Positions 1 through 5,427 of a stretch of DNA of 5,488 nucleotides are shown here, piece after piece. How positions within the stretch are numbered: position 1 is the stretch's first letter; each line of letters opens with the position of its first letter. The stretch lies in contig DOKQ01000148.1 of NCBI GenBank assembly GCA_003510215.1, positions 1 through 5,488 of the forward strand, given 5' to 3'. Below the pieces are notes generated by a model. That model ran no database searches. It saw nothing but the letters and a program-made list of their open reading frames with translations, and was not told the origin of the DNA. The stretch is from Erysipelotrichaceae bacterium. Its GTDB lineage: Bacteria > Bacillota_I > Bacilli_A > Erysipelotrichales > Erysipelotrichaceae. The position numbers and the translations under genes were made by a program.

Positions 1-17
1 AGGATTGATTATTTTTG

Positions 18-413
18 TTATTTCTTAAGTGCTTTTAGCGTTGTGTCAAGTTGAGGGTCCTGACTTGAAATGAAGGTTATCTTGCAACCATCATGTTCGT
101 TATATCTTGGAATCACATGGATATGAAAATGTGGTACTGTCTGTCCCGCAATTTCTTTGGCATTGGTTAAGATATTGATACCTTTTGCATCCAGCTTCTC
201 GATCAGTTCCTTCGAGATTTTCTGAGCAACACACATGAGTTTGCTCAGTAACACCGGAGGACAGCTTAACACATCATCCATATGCTCTTTTGGCATCACA
301 AGCGTATGACCTCTTGTGATTTGAGAAATGTCCAGAATAGCAAGAACCTCATCATCTTCATATACAACCTTTGATGGAATATCATGATTGATAATCTTAC
401 AAAAAATACACAT
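18..413 (-). CDS. hit: HIT family (histidine triad) nucleotide-binding hydrolase
   Basis: A 131-residue cytosolic protein of the histidine triad superfamily, Hint/Hit branch. These proteins bind purine nucleotides and hydrolyse nucleoside phosphoramidates or similar phosphoester bonds; the physiological substrate in Gram-positives is unsettled. The triad is visible as H95-F-H97-I-H99-V-I, followed by P102-R103. C2-x-x-C5, H44 and H95 match the zinc-site pattern of bacterial Hit proteins. The segment D28-I-S-Q...G35-H-T-L-V-M-P-K is the typical nucleotide-pocket region. The length is normal. The ATG at 413 is supported by AGGAGG at 421-426, 7 bases upstream. The gene lies 53 bases downstream of the PrsA-like lipoprotein gene, behind an intrinsic terminator, so it needs read-through or its own promoter. 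TATGAT at 435-440 or 440-445 could be a -10, but no good -35 is seen. Family assignment is near certain; the exact substrate is unknown. Confidence 0.96.
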   Translation of the reverse strand: MCIFCKIINHDIPSKVVYEDDEVLAILDISQITRGHTLVMPKEHMDDVLSCPPVLLSKLMCVAQKISKELIEKLDAKGINILTNAKEIAGQTVPHFHIHVIPRYNEHDGCKITFISSQDPQLDTTLKALKK

Positions 414-417
414 AATA

Positions 418-426
418 CCACCTCCT
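418..426 (-). promoter_or_regulatory. Ribosome binding site of hit
   Basis: On the minus strand this reads AGGAGGTGG, with the AGGAGG core 7 bases before the ATG at 413. It is a near-perfect Shine-Dalgarno sequence and fixes the start of the HIT gene. Confidence 0.85.
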
Positions 427-444
427 ACCCTGTAATCATATCAT

Positions 445-472
445 AAAAAAATAACCGTGAGTACGGTTATTT
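445..472 (-). terminator. Intrinsic terminator after the PrsA-like lipoprotein gene
   Basis: Bases 449-458 and 463-472 form a perfect 10-bp inverted repeat (AAATAACCGT / ACGGTTATTT) with a 4-base loop at 459-462. On the minus strand the stem runs directly into a run of seven T (445-451, partly shared with the stem base). This is a standard rho-independent architecture for leftward transcription. The stem is AT-rich, with only four G-C pairs, so termination may be partial. The stop codon of the upstream gene (TAA, 467-469) lies inside the stem. On the plus strand the hairpin is followed by TTCTTAGG and not a T run, so it should not act rightward. Confidence 0.8.
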
Positions 473-1330
473 CTTAGGTAAAAATTTTGCGAAACTTTCT
501 TTAACGCCTGCATAGACGTCGATATCATAAATCTGAAAGTTCGCTTCTTCAAAGTACTTCACAAACATTTCATCAGAAATGGCTGCGATGGCACTAAGAG
601 ATTTTACAGCTTCATCCAAAAATCGTTCAGGATTTGCTTCAATTACTTGCACGACGTAGTAAAGTGTGTTTGTATCATCTTTAATTGGCGTCGAAGTTAA
701 TGTAGGCTGACGAACTGTAGACAAGTAGGTGTTAATCGCCGTTGGCTTTCCACTTGCTTTATGAACTAGTTCCATCTCACCCTTGTACGTTGTGGATGTG
801 GAATATTTTTTGGCAGTATCTTCAAAGTTTGCTCCATCTTGAATTTCAGCAATCGCTGCTTTCGCATCTTCTTCCTTCGTTGTTTGAAGGATACGAACCT
901 GACGTGGATAGTACTCGGCACTTAAGCGCTCAAAGTTTTCTCTCACATAGGCCTCAGTCGCAAATTCTTGAAGTGTAAATGGAATTAATGCTTTGTCAAT
1001 GTAATCCTGCTCATCCTTGTAACCATATTGAACAAGATAGTCAGAGAAGGTTTCTCCAAAGCTTTCCTTGATGGTTTCAAAGGTCTCACGAGCTTTTGTG
1101 CGGACTTCATCCGTTACTTCAATTTTATCAGCTAGAATAATTTCCTTGGCCATGGTGATGACAGTTCCTGCAGGATCCTGATTTATCATCATATCAAACA
1201 ATTGACCACGAGTAATCGAGGTTGAACCAACAGAAATGACGGCTTCATTACGATTGCTTACACGAACGGAAGCATCTGAACATCCAGCCAATGTGAGAAT
1301 CAAGGTTAGTAAGACTAGTATTTTTTTCAT
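467..1330 (-). CDS. PrsA-like lipoprotein foldase with degenerate parvulin domain
   Basis: A 287-residue exported lipoprotein related to PrsA/SurA-type foldases. The signal peptide M-K-K-I-L-V-L-L...L-T-L-A-G-C17 ends in a clear lipobox, so the mature protein should be lipid-anchored at C17 on the outer face of the membrane. Residues about 25-140 resemble the SurA/PrsA helical chaperone region. Residues about 144-232 align with a parvulin fold (V145-R-I-L; D157-A-K...F169-E-D-T-A-K-K-Y-S; Y224-Y-V-V). However, the two signature histidines are replaced (R146 and about V226) and the G-G-x-L-G motif is absent, so isomerase activity is doubtful. The start is taken as the ATG at 1330, not the in-frame GTG at 1337-1339: GGAGG (1340-1344) is 9 bases from the ATG but directly abuts the GTG. 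The gene begins one base after the stop of the upstream foldase gene. A chaperone role in folding secreted proteins is inferred. Confidence 0.87.
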   Translation of the reverse strand: MKKILVLLTLILTLAGCSDASVRVSNRNEAVISVGSTSITRGQLFDMMINQDPAGTVITMAKEIILADKIEVTDEVRTKARETFETIKESFGETFSDYLVQYGYKDEQDYIDKALIPFTLQEFATEAYVRENFERLSAEYYPRQVRILQTTKEEDAKAAIAEIQDGANFEDTAKKYSTSTTYKGEMELVHKASGKPTAINTYLSTVRQPTLTSTPIKDDTNTLYYVVQVIEANPERFLDEAVKSLSAIAAISDEMFVKYFEEANFQIYDIDVYAGVKESFAKFLPKK

Positions 1331-1331
1331 C

Positions 1332-2309
1332 TTATTCACCCTCCGTAATCTTTAGGAACACTTTTAATTGCTCCTCCATTTCGCTGTTTCCTTTAAAGTC
1401 AATATTCAACTCTTGAGCCATAGCCCAAACCATCTGACGCTGAGCATTCGGGAAATGAGTTGATAATGCGCTAAAGAATCCATCTTCTTTTTCTAAATCT
1501 TCAACCGAAGTTGAGTCAACAGTAATTAAATGCCAACCATAAGTCGTACGGATCCATTCACTGGTCTCACCTTCATCAAGTGATAAAGCAGCTAACAAGA
1601 ACTCAGGAACTAAACTACTTGTGGAGTCCATGTAACCAATCGAACCATCATTAGCGGCACTACCTGTATCATCAGACATTTCTTTTGCTACTTCTTTAAA
1701 TGATTTGCCACTTTCCAAAGCTTCCTTTACTTCGTCCCAGCGTGCTTGTTCCTGCTCGGTTGGCTTTGTAGGGTCGTCCATAGCCACAAGAATGTGACTG
1801 ACAAGACGAGGTGATTTTTTCTCGAAAAATTCTTCGTAGAATGTATCACTGTTGGTAATAAAGTGATTTTTTGTTTCTTTTTCCAATAATAATAAGTGTT
1901 TGAAATAGGTTTCCAAATCTGAAACTTTGCTATAGCCTACACCGCGAATGGCTTGAAGCAAAACAGCTTCATAACTATCACCATAGTAACTTTTAAAGTT
2001 TTCTATCGTGGAGTTCGCCTGAATTCGAGCTTCGGACTCCAAATCTTTGTCTGATTGGGCGGATTGTGCAATCACAGCACGCTCAAACAATGTGTAAATG
2101 GCAGAAATGCCCATTTCATCATATAGTTTTTCATAAAAATCATCGGCAGTAATATTTTGTCCATTAATTTCAAAGACAACATCTTTACCATCAACCTTTT
2201 TTCCTCGCAGAATATCTTTCGTCTGATCATAAGCGAAATATACACTTGCAGAAATAAATAAGATTCCGACAAGAATGACAAACCAATGTTTCTTGATCGT
2301 ATCTAACAT
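1332..2309 (-). CDS. Membrane-anchored parvulin-type peptidyl-prolyl isomerase (PrsA/SurA-like)
   Basis: A 325-residue foldase that should catalyse cis-trans isomerisation of prolyl bonds in exported proteins. A short basic N-terminus (K6-K7) precedes one hydrophobic segment, about residues 9-27, with no lipobox and no cysteine in the whole protein, so it is probably held by an uncleaved N-terminal membrane anchor. Residues about 40-160 form a helical SurA_N-like chaperone region (V44-V-F-E-I-N-G-Q-N-I-T-A-D-D-F opening). The parvulin domain spans about 166-266, with S171-H172-I-L-V, F204...A-K-E-M-S, S217-A-A...G222-S-I-G225, P235-E-F and Y257-G-W-H260-L-I, so both conserved histidines are present. 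The C-terminal helical tail ends at 325. The start at 2309 is chosen over an in-frame upstream ATG at 2363 because AAGGAGG sits 6 bases before it and because the anchor then begins properly. It is the first gene of the leftward unit and is followed after one base by the lipoprotein foldase gene. Confidence 0.92.
   Translation of the reverse strand: MLDTIKKHWFVILVGILFISASVYFAYDQTKDILRGKKVDGKDVVFEINGQNITADDFYEKLYDEMGISAIYTLFERAVIAQSAQSDKDLESEARIQANSTIENFKSYYGDSYEAVLLQAIRGVGYSKVSDLETYFKHLLLLEKETKNHFITNSDTFYEEFFEKKSPRLVSHILVAMDDPTKPTEQEQARWDEVKEALESGKSFKEVAKEMSDDTGSAANDGSIGYMDSTSSLVPEFLLAALSLDEGETSEWIRTTYGWHLITVDSTSVEDLEKEDGFFSALSTHFPNAQRQMVWAMAQELNIDFKGNSEMEEQLKVFLKITEGE
1339..1344 (-). promoter_or_regulatory. 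Ribosome binding site deciding the lipoprotein start
   Basis: The minus strand reads GGAGGG inside the last codons of the upstream foldase gene. The GGAGG core (1340-1344) is 9 bases before the ATG at 1330. A GTG at 1337-1339 overlaps or abuts this site and cannot be used efficiently, so the ATG is preferred. The arrangement suggests translational coupling of the two foldase genes. Confidence 0.75.
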
Positions 2310-2314
2310 AGATA

Positions 2315-2322
2315 ACCTCCTT
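2315..2322 (-). promoter_or_regulatory. Ribosome binding site of the membrane-anchored foldase
   Basis: The minus strand reads AAGGAGGT, and AAGGAGG lies 6 bases before the ATG at 2309. No comparable site precedes the longer in-frame start at 2363, so this site decides the start. Confidence 0.85.
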
Positions 2323-2339
2323 AATGTGAAATCTTTTCT

Positions 2340-2368
2340 ATTATAGTTGATTTTACCTTGCAATGCAA
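2340..2368 (-). promoter_or_regulatory. Leftward promoter of the foldase operon
   Basis: On the minus strand a perfect TATAAT (2340-2345) is preceded at a 17-base spacing by TTGCAT (2363-2368), a 3-of-6 match to the -35 consensus that keeps the TTG. Transcription would start near 2333, leaving a leader of about 25 bases ahead of the ATG at 2309. A small inverted repeat TTGC-AAT-GCAA (2358-2368) overlaps the -35 element. This is a consensus match only. Confidence 0.65.
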
Positions 2369-2384
2369 TAAACTAAAAACGGGA

Positions 2385-2452
2385 TGCGGATTTAATCGGA
2401 TAAGTTTCATGAAATCCTCAAACAAATGCGAAAAAACTCGCAAATGGGTGCG
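2385..2452. repeat. TGCG/CGCA cluster upstream of the suf promoter
   Basis: TGCG occurs at 2385-2388, 2427-2430 and 2449-2452, and its complement CGCA at 2439-2442. The middle copies form a 5-bp inverted repeat TGCGA (2427-2431) / TCGCA (2438-2442) around a 6-base centre, and CAAATG occurs at 2423-2428 and 2441-2446. The cluster lies between the two divergent promoters and upstream of both inferred transcripts, so if functional it would act as DNA, for example as an activator or repressor contact. Short motifs like these can arise by chance. Confidence 0.25.
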
Positions 2453-2468
2453 TAATTTCCCGAAATTA
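2453..2468. promoter_or_regulatory. Candidate operator of the suf operon (perfect inverted repeat)
   Basis: TAATTTC-CC-GAAATTA is a perfect 7-bp inverted repeat with a 2-base centre. It occupies the -35 position of the suf promoter, ending 13 bases before TATAAT, where a bound protein would block or replace -35 contacts. A single half site, AATTTC, recurs at 2496-2501, exactly 42 bases downstream of its first copy (2454-2459) and near the predicted start of transcription. The repeat does not match the Fur or PerR boxes or the IscR consensus as I know them. The function is inferred from position and symmetry. Confidence 0.45.
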
Positions 2469-2487
2469 GTGCAGACTATGCTATAAT
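2458..2487 (+). promoter_or_regulatory. Rightward promoter of the suf operon (extended -10)
   Basis: A perfect TATAAT at 2482-2487 is preceded by TG-C (2479-2481), forming an extended -10 element. The -35 position (around 2458-2464) has no recognisable TTGACA, which is typical of extended -10 promoters or promoters needing an activator. Transcription would begin near 2494 and leave a leader of about 50 bases before sufC. The -35 region is covered by the perfect inverted repeat at 2453-2468. Confidence 0.75.
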
Positions 2488-2497
2488 AACGATGGAA

Positions 2498-2521
2498 TTT
2501 CGAAGTGCTAATGTTTCGAAA
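2498..2521 (+). repeat. TTTCGAA repeat pair in the suf leader
   Basis: TTTCGAA occurs at 2498-2504 and again at 2514-2520, 16 bases apart. Because TTCGAA is self-complementary, 2498-2504 can also pair with 2515-2521 to give a 7-bp hairpin with a 10-base loop in the predicted sufC leader, 10 bases before the sufC Shine-Dalgarno site. The stem is weak (two G-C pairs) and no T run follows, so it is not a terminator. It could be a second protein-binding site or incidental. Confidence 0.3.
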
Positions 2522-2544
2522 AAAATGATAGGAAGGATGACAGA

Positions 2545-3375
2545 ATGGCACAATTAAAAATTGATAACCTTCATGTTGAGATTGAAGGTAAAGAGATATT
2601 AAAGGGGGTTTCAATCGAGATAAACTCAAATGAAATCCATGCAATTATGGGTCCGAACGGAAATGGGAAATCCACATTGCTCTCCGCAGTAATGGGACAT
2701 CCAAGATATGAAGTTACCCAAGGAAGCATTACATTTGATGGTCAGGATGTATTAGAGATGAGCGTGGATGAGCGCAGTCGCGTCGGGCTATTTTTAGGTA
2801 TGCAATATCCTCAGGAAGTTTCAGGTGTGACAAACTCCGACTTTTTAAAGGCTGCATTAAACGCACGACGTGAAACACCAATTCCATTGTTTACCTTTAT
2901 CCGAAAAATGGAAGGGGCAGTCAAGGAGTTGGATATGAAATCCGATTTAGCTCATCGTTATGTCAACGAAGGGTTTTCCGGCGGTGAAAAGAAGCGCAAT
3001 GAAATTTTGCAAATGATGCTTCTTGAACCAAAAATTGCGATGCTCGATGAAATCGACTCCGGTCTGGATGTGGATGCACTTAAAGTCGTTGCCAATGTAG
3101 TAAACAAAATGGTAGAAACAAGTGATATTGGTTTAATGATCGTATCTCACTATGAACGTTTCTTCCACCTGATTCAACCAACACATACACATATTCTCAT
3201 TGATGGTCAGATCGTACTTAGTTCGGATGCAAGCCTTGTAAATCGAATTGATAACGAAGGATATGACTGGATAAGCAAAGAACTCGGTGTATCAATCAAA
3301 AAAGAAGAGCGCAAACAACCTGCAACCCTGGTTAGTTGTGCAATCAATACACCAAGGGGGTCAGAGAATGCGTGA
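2545..3375 (+). CDS. sufC: Fe-S cluster assembly ATPase SufC
   Basis: A 276-residue cytosolic ABC-type ATPase that powers the SufBCD scaffold during iron-sulfur cluster assembly. All ATPase motifs are present: Walker A G36-P-N-G-N-G-K42-S-T, Q-loop Q87 in M-Q-Y-P, signature F144-S-G-G-E-K-K-R, Walker B with D168-E169, D-loop S172-G-L-D, and H-loop H202. The G-Y-D-W-I-S-K-E-L-G block at 239-248 is where many SufC proteins nearly end. Here a further stretch of about 28 residues (249-276) is basic and then polar, and it carries the only cysteine of the protein (C265 in L-V-S-C-A-I-N). The ATG at 2545 follows GGAAGG (2531-2536) by 8 bases. It is the first gene of the suf operon, about 50 bases after the predicted transcription start, and its last 8 bases overlap sufD. 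Confidence 0.97.
   Translation: MAQLKIDNLHVEIEGKEILKGVSIEINSNEIHAIMGPNGNGKSTLLSAVMGHPRYEVTQGSITFDGQDVLEMSVDERSRVGLFLGMQYPQEVSGVTNSDFLKAALNARRETPIPLFTFIRKMEGAVKELDMKSDLAHRYVNEGFSGGEKKRNEILQMMLLEPKIAMLDEIDSGLDVDALKVVANVVNKMVETSDIGLMIVSHYERFFHLIQPTHTHILIDGQIVLSSDASLVNRIDNEGYDWISKELGVSIKKEERKQPATLVSCAINTPRGSENA
3354..3361 (+). promoter_or_regulatory. Ribosome binding site deciding the sufD start
   Basis: AAGGGGGT lies inside the end of sufC, 7 bases (counted from the G run) before the ATG at 3368. An in-frame ATG 81 bases upstream at 3287 lacks such a site and would overlap sufC deeply, so 3368 is preferred. Confidence 0.75.
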
Positions 3376-4195
3376 AGTCATGATTGATGTGACATCGCAT
3401 AACTCGATTACTCTTGCCCACAATACGCTGACAACACTGAATGTAACAGTCAGTGACACGATGAATCTGACATTACTAGTTCCTATGCAAACCAAGGGAA
3501 GTGTGCTATTGAATCTTGATGGTAATGGAGAATTAAATCTTCGTGTCGAAGTGGATCGTGATTCCACATGGTCGATGCTTTTCAACAATGATTCTAAAGA
3601 GTCAATCAAAGTTATTGAGAACTGGGGAATCAAACAAAATTCTTCAGTGTCTTTAGCCATTGGTGAACTGACTGCCGGTAATCATGAAAAAGCCGCGACA
3701 TATCATCTTCTGGAAGAAGGTGCTTCAATCTTTGTGCGTGGAGCATCCTTGATTCAATCCACATTGAAAGCAACACATACAGCTATTCATCATAAGGGAA
3801 AAACATCTGCACAACTGGACAACTACAGTATCGTCCTTAAGGGATGTGAATATCTGTTAGAAGTCGTCGGGAAAATTGAAAAAGCGGCGAAGGGTGCGAA
3901 AACCCATCAGATTAGTCGTGTCATGAATTTCGATGAAAAGCCAAAAACAACGGTCAATCCGAAATTGATTATTGATGAAAATGAAGTTGAAGCTTCACAT
4001 GCTGCGTCGATGGGACAACCGGATATCAATCAGGTATACTATCTTCAATCACGCGGGATGAGTCGCAGTGAATCGTTAAAACTGATTACCTTAGGCTACC
4101 TGTTGCCCATCATTGATGTTATTGATGATGAGTCAATTAAGGAAAGACTAAGTGAAGAAATACTCAAGAAGGTGAGTGAGTCATGCTTGATGTAA
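3368..4195 (+). CDS. sufD: Short SufD, Fe-S cluster assembly scaffold subunit
   Basis: A 275-residue member of the SufB/SufD family, which pairs with SufB and two SufC subunits as the scaffold on which clusters are built. The C-terminal half is diagnostic: Q181-I-S-R-V, N197-P-K-L-I-I-D-E-N-E-V-E-A-S-H211-A-A-S-M-G, Y224-Y-L-Q-S-R-G-M-S, then a helical end. H211 matches the conserved histidine that in E. coli SufD (H360) takes part in cluster assembly with SufB. Residues about 10-200 look like the repeated short strands of the beta-helix core. The usual SufD has roughly 420-440 residues; about 150 are missing, corresponding to the N-terminal helical domain. No frameshift or remnant is seen, because sufC fills the upstream sequence and a strong ribosome binding site precedes this start. 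It overlaps sufC by 8 bases and sufS by 13. It could be described simply as a SufBD-family protein, but position and motifs favour SufD. Confidence 0.9.
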   Translation: MREVMIDVTSHNSITLAHNTLTTLNVTVSDTMNLTLLVPMQTKGSVLLNLDGNGELNLRVEVDRDSTWSMLFNNDSKESIKVIENWGIKQNSSVSLAIGELTAGNHEKAATYHLLEEGASIFVRGASLIQSTLKATHTAIHHKGKTSAQLDNYSIVLKGCEYLLEVVGKIEKAAKGAKTHQISRVMNFDEKPKTTVNPKLIIDENEVEASHAASMGQPDINQVYYLQSRGMSRSESLKLITLGYLLPIIDVIDDESIKERLSEEILKKVSESCLM

Positions 4196-5415
4196 ATCAC
4201 ATCCGAAAAGATTTTCCAATGCTTTCAGGCAAAAAGATGCAGGGATTTCCTCTGATCTATTTTGATAATGCCGCCACAACCTTCAAACCTCAATCCGTGA
4301 TTGACGCCGTGGTATCTTATTATACTGATCAGTCGGTGAATATCCACCGTGGAGATTATGATTTGTCCTATCAGGTATCGCAGGCATATGAAGATGCCCG
4401 TGAAACGGTTGCGAAGTTTATCCGGTGCAAAAGTGAAGAAGTGATTTTCACTTCGGGTGCAAGTGCATCGCTGAATCTGGTAGCTTATGGTTGGGGGAAA
4501 AAGCATCTTAAGGAAAATGATGTGATTTTAACGACAGAAGCTGAACATGCTTCCAATATCTTGCCTTGGTTTGATACCGCAAAGGCAACCAAAGCGCTCA
4601 TTGAATACATTCCTCTTGAAACGGATGGTCAGCTAACACTTGAGAATATACGTAAAGCCATGCATTCAAGAGTCAAAGTGGTGACTTTGCCACATATTTC
4701 CAATGTACTGGGCTATATTGCGCCAATCAAGGAAATTGCTGAGGTTGTTCATGAATATGGTGCAATTTTAGTCGTTGATGGAGCACAGTCGGTACCTCAT
4801 ATACCAACGGATGTGACAGACTGGGATGTAGATTTTCTAAGTTTCTCAGGTCACAAAATGTGCGCACCCACAGGCATTGGTGTACTTTATGGAAAACTTG
4901 ATTTGCTTAAGGCAATGGATCCAGTCACACTGGGCGGTGGTAGCAATGCCCGCTTTGATGTGACAGGCAATATTATTATGAAGAATCCACCATTTAAGTT
5001 TGAATCGGGTACGCCCGCCATTGAAGCTCTATTTGGACTGAAAGCCGCAATTGACTATCTTTCAAACATCGGTATGGAAGAAATCATGAATTATGAGCAT
5101 GAGCTGAAGCAGTACCTTGTAAGTAAGATTCAAAGTTTCAGTCATATTACGGTCTATAACAAGGAAGCACTCACAGGCATTGTCACATTTAATGCCAATG
5201 GAATTTTCGCCCAGGATGCTGCAACGTATATCAGTTCTCGTGGTATCGCAGTCCGTTCGGGTCATCATTGTGCTAAAATTCTGATGGATGAAATGGGAAC
5301 AACGGAAACGCTCCGTGCCAGTCTTTATTTCTATAATACAAAAGAAGAGATTGATGCTTTTGTGGAAGTATTACGTGATATCACATTAGAAAAATGTGTT
5401 GATTTATTTTTTTAG
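4183..5415 (+). CDS. sufS: Cysteine desulfurase SufS (PLP-dependent)
   Basis: A 410-residue class V aminotransferase-fold enzyme that removes sulfur from L-cysteine as a persulfide and leaves alanine. The PLP lysine is K225 in S220-F-S-G-H-K. H122 (E-A-E-H-A-S-N) stacks on the cofactor, D199 (V-V-D-G-A-Q-S) contacts the pyridine ring, and the catalytic cysteine is C363 in V-R-S-G-H-H-C. R378 near the end (T-L-R-A-S) fits the substrate-carboxylate arginine. The length is normal for SufS. The position matching His342 of B. subtilis SufS appears to be Q344 (F-A-Q-D-A-A-T), a possible change in how SufU docks. The start at 4183 follows GAAGGTGAG, lies inside the end of sufD with a 13-base overlap, and gives the typical N-terminus ending in R-K-D-F-P. 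sufU follows after 12 bases. Confidence 0.97.
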   Translation: MLDVNHIRKDFPMLSGKKMQGFPLIYFDNAATTFKPQSVIDAVVSYYTDQSVNIHRGDYDLSYQVSQAYEDARETVAKFIRCKSEEVIFTSGASASLNLVAYGWGKKHLKENDVILTTEAEHASNILPWFDTAKATKALIEYIPLETDGQLTLENIRKAMHSRVKVVTLPHISNVLGYIAPIKEIAEVVHEYGAILVVDGAQSVPHIPTDVTDWDVDFLSFSGHKMCAPTGIGVLYGKLDLLKAMDPVTLGGGSNARFDVTGNIIMKNPPFKFESGTPAIEALFGLKAAIDYLSNIGMEEIMNYEHELKQYLVSKIQSFSHITVYNKEALTGIVTFNANGIFAQDAATYISSRGIAVRSGHHCAKILMDEMGTTETLRASLYFYNTKEEIDAFVEVLRDITLEKCVDLFF

Positions 5416-5421
5416 GGAGGT
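5414..5421 (+). promoter_or_regulatory. Ribosome binding site of sufU, overlapping the sufS stop
   Basis: AGGGAGGT begins on the last two bases of the sufS stop codon (TAG, 5413-5415). Its GGAGG core is 7 bases before the ATG at 5428. It supports this ATG over the in-frame ATG two codons later at 5434. Confidence 0.8.
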
Positions 5422-5427
5422 AGTTTT

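Noticed and set aside
742..978. Plus-strand open frame of 78 codons inside the lipoprotein gene
   Set aside because: It lies antisense to a well-supported coding region, has no ribosome binding site and shows no recognisable family. The same applies to the antisense or out-of-frame open frames at 2072-2281, 2321-2644, 3361-3660, 4225-4506 and 5062-5268.
1331..1339. GTG start of the lipoprotein at 1337-1339, three codons upstream
   Set aside because: The GGAGG site directly abuts it, too close for initiation, while the ATG at 1330 has a workable 9-base spacing and begins a standard lipoprotein signal peptide.
2310..2363. Longer N-terminus for the membrane-anchored foldase, starting at 2363
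   Set aside because: It would place 18 polar or basic residues before the anchor, has no ribosome binding site, and would start upstream of the predicted promoter -10 and transcription start, so the codon would not be transcribed from it.
2388..2417. Hairpin GGATTT / AAATCC in the divergent region
   Set aside because: It has a six-base stem with an 18-base loop and no T run, and lies outside both predicted transcripts. It is likely chance.
2453..2468. Fur or PerR box before suf
   Set aside because: The palindrome TAATTTC-CC-GAAATTA does not match the TGATAAT-N-ATTATCA or TTATAAT-N-ATTATAA patterns in sequence or centre length.
2511..2557. Two very short open frames in the sufC leader (ATG at 2511 and ATG at 2525) as possible leader peptides
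   Set aside because: Neither has a ribosome binding site. The first has 5 codons and the second 10, ending inside sufC, and neither has a run of particular amino acids suggesting attenuation.
3287..3367. Longer sufD reading frame beginning at an ATG at 3287, adding 27 residues
   Set aside because: It would overlap sufC by 89 bases, lacks a ribosome binding site, and its added residues do not resemble SufD. The ATG at 3368 has AAGGGGGT at ideal spacing.
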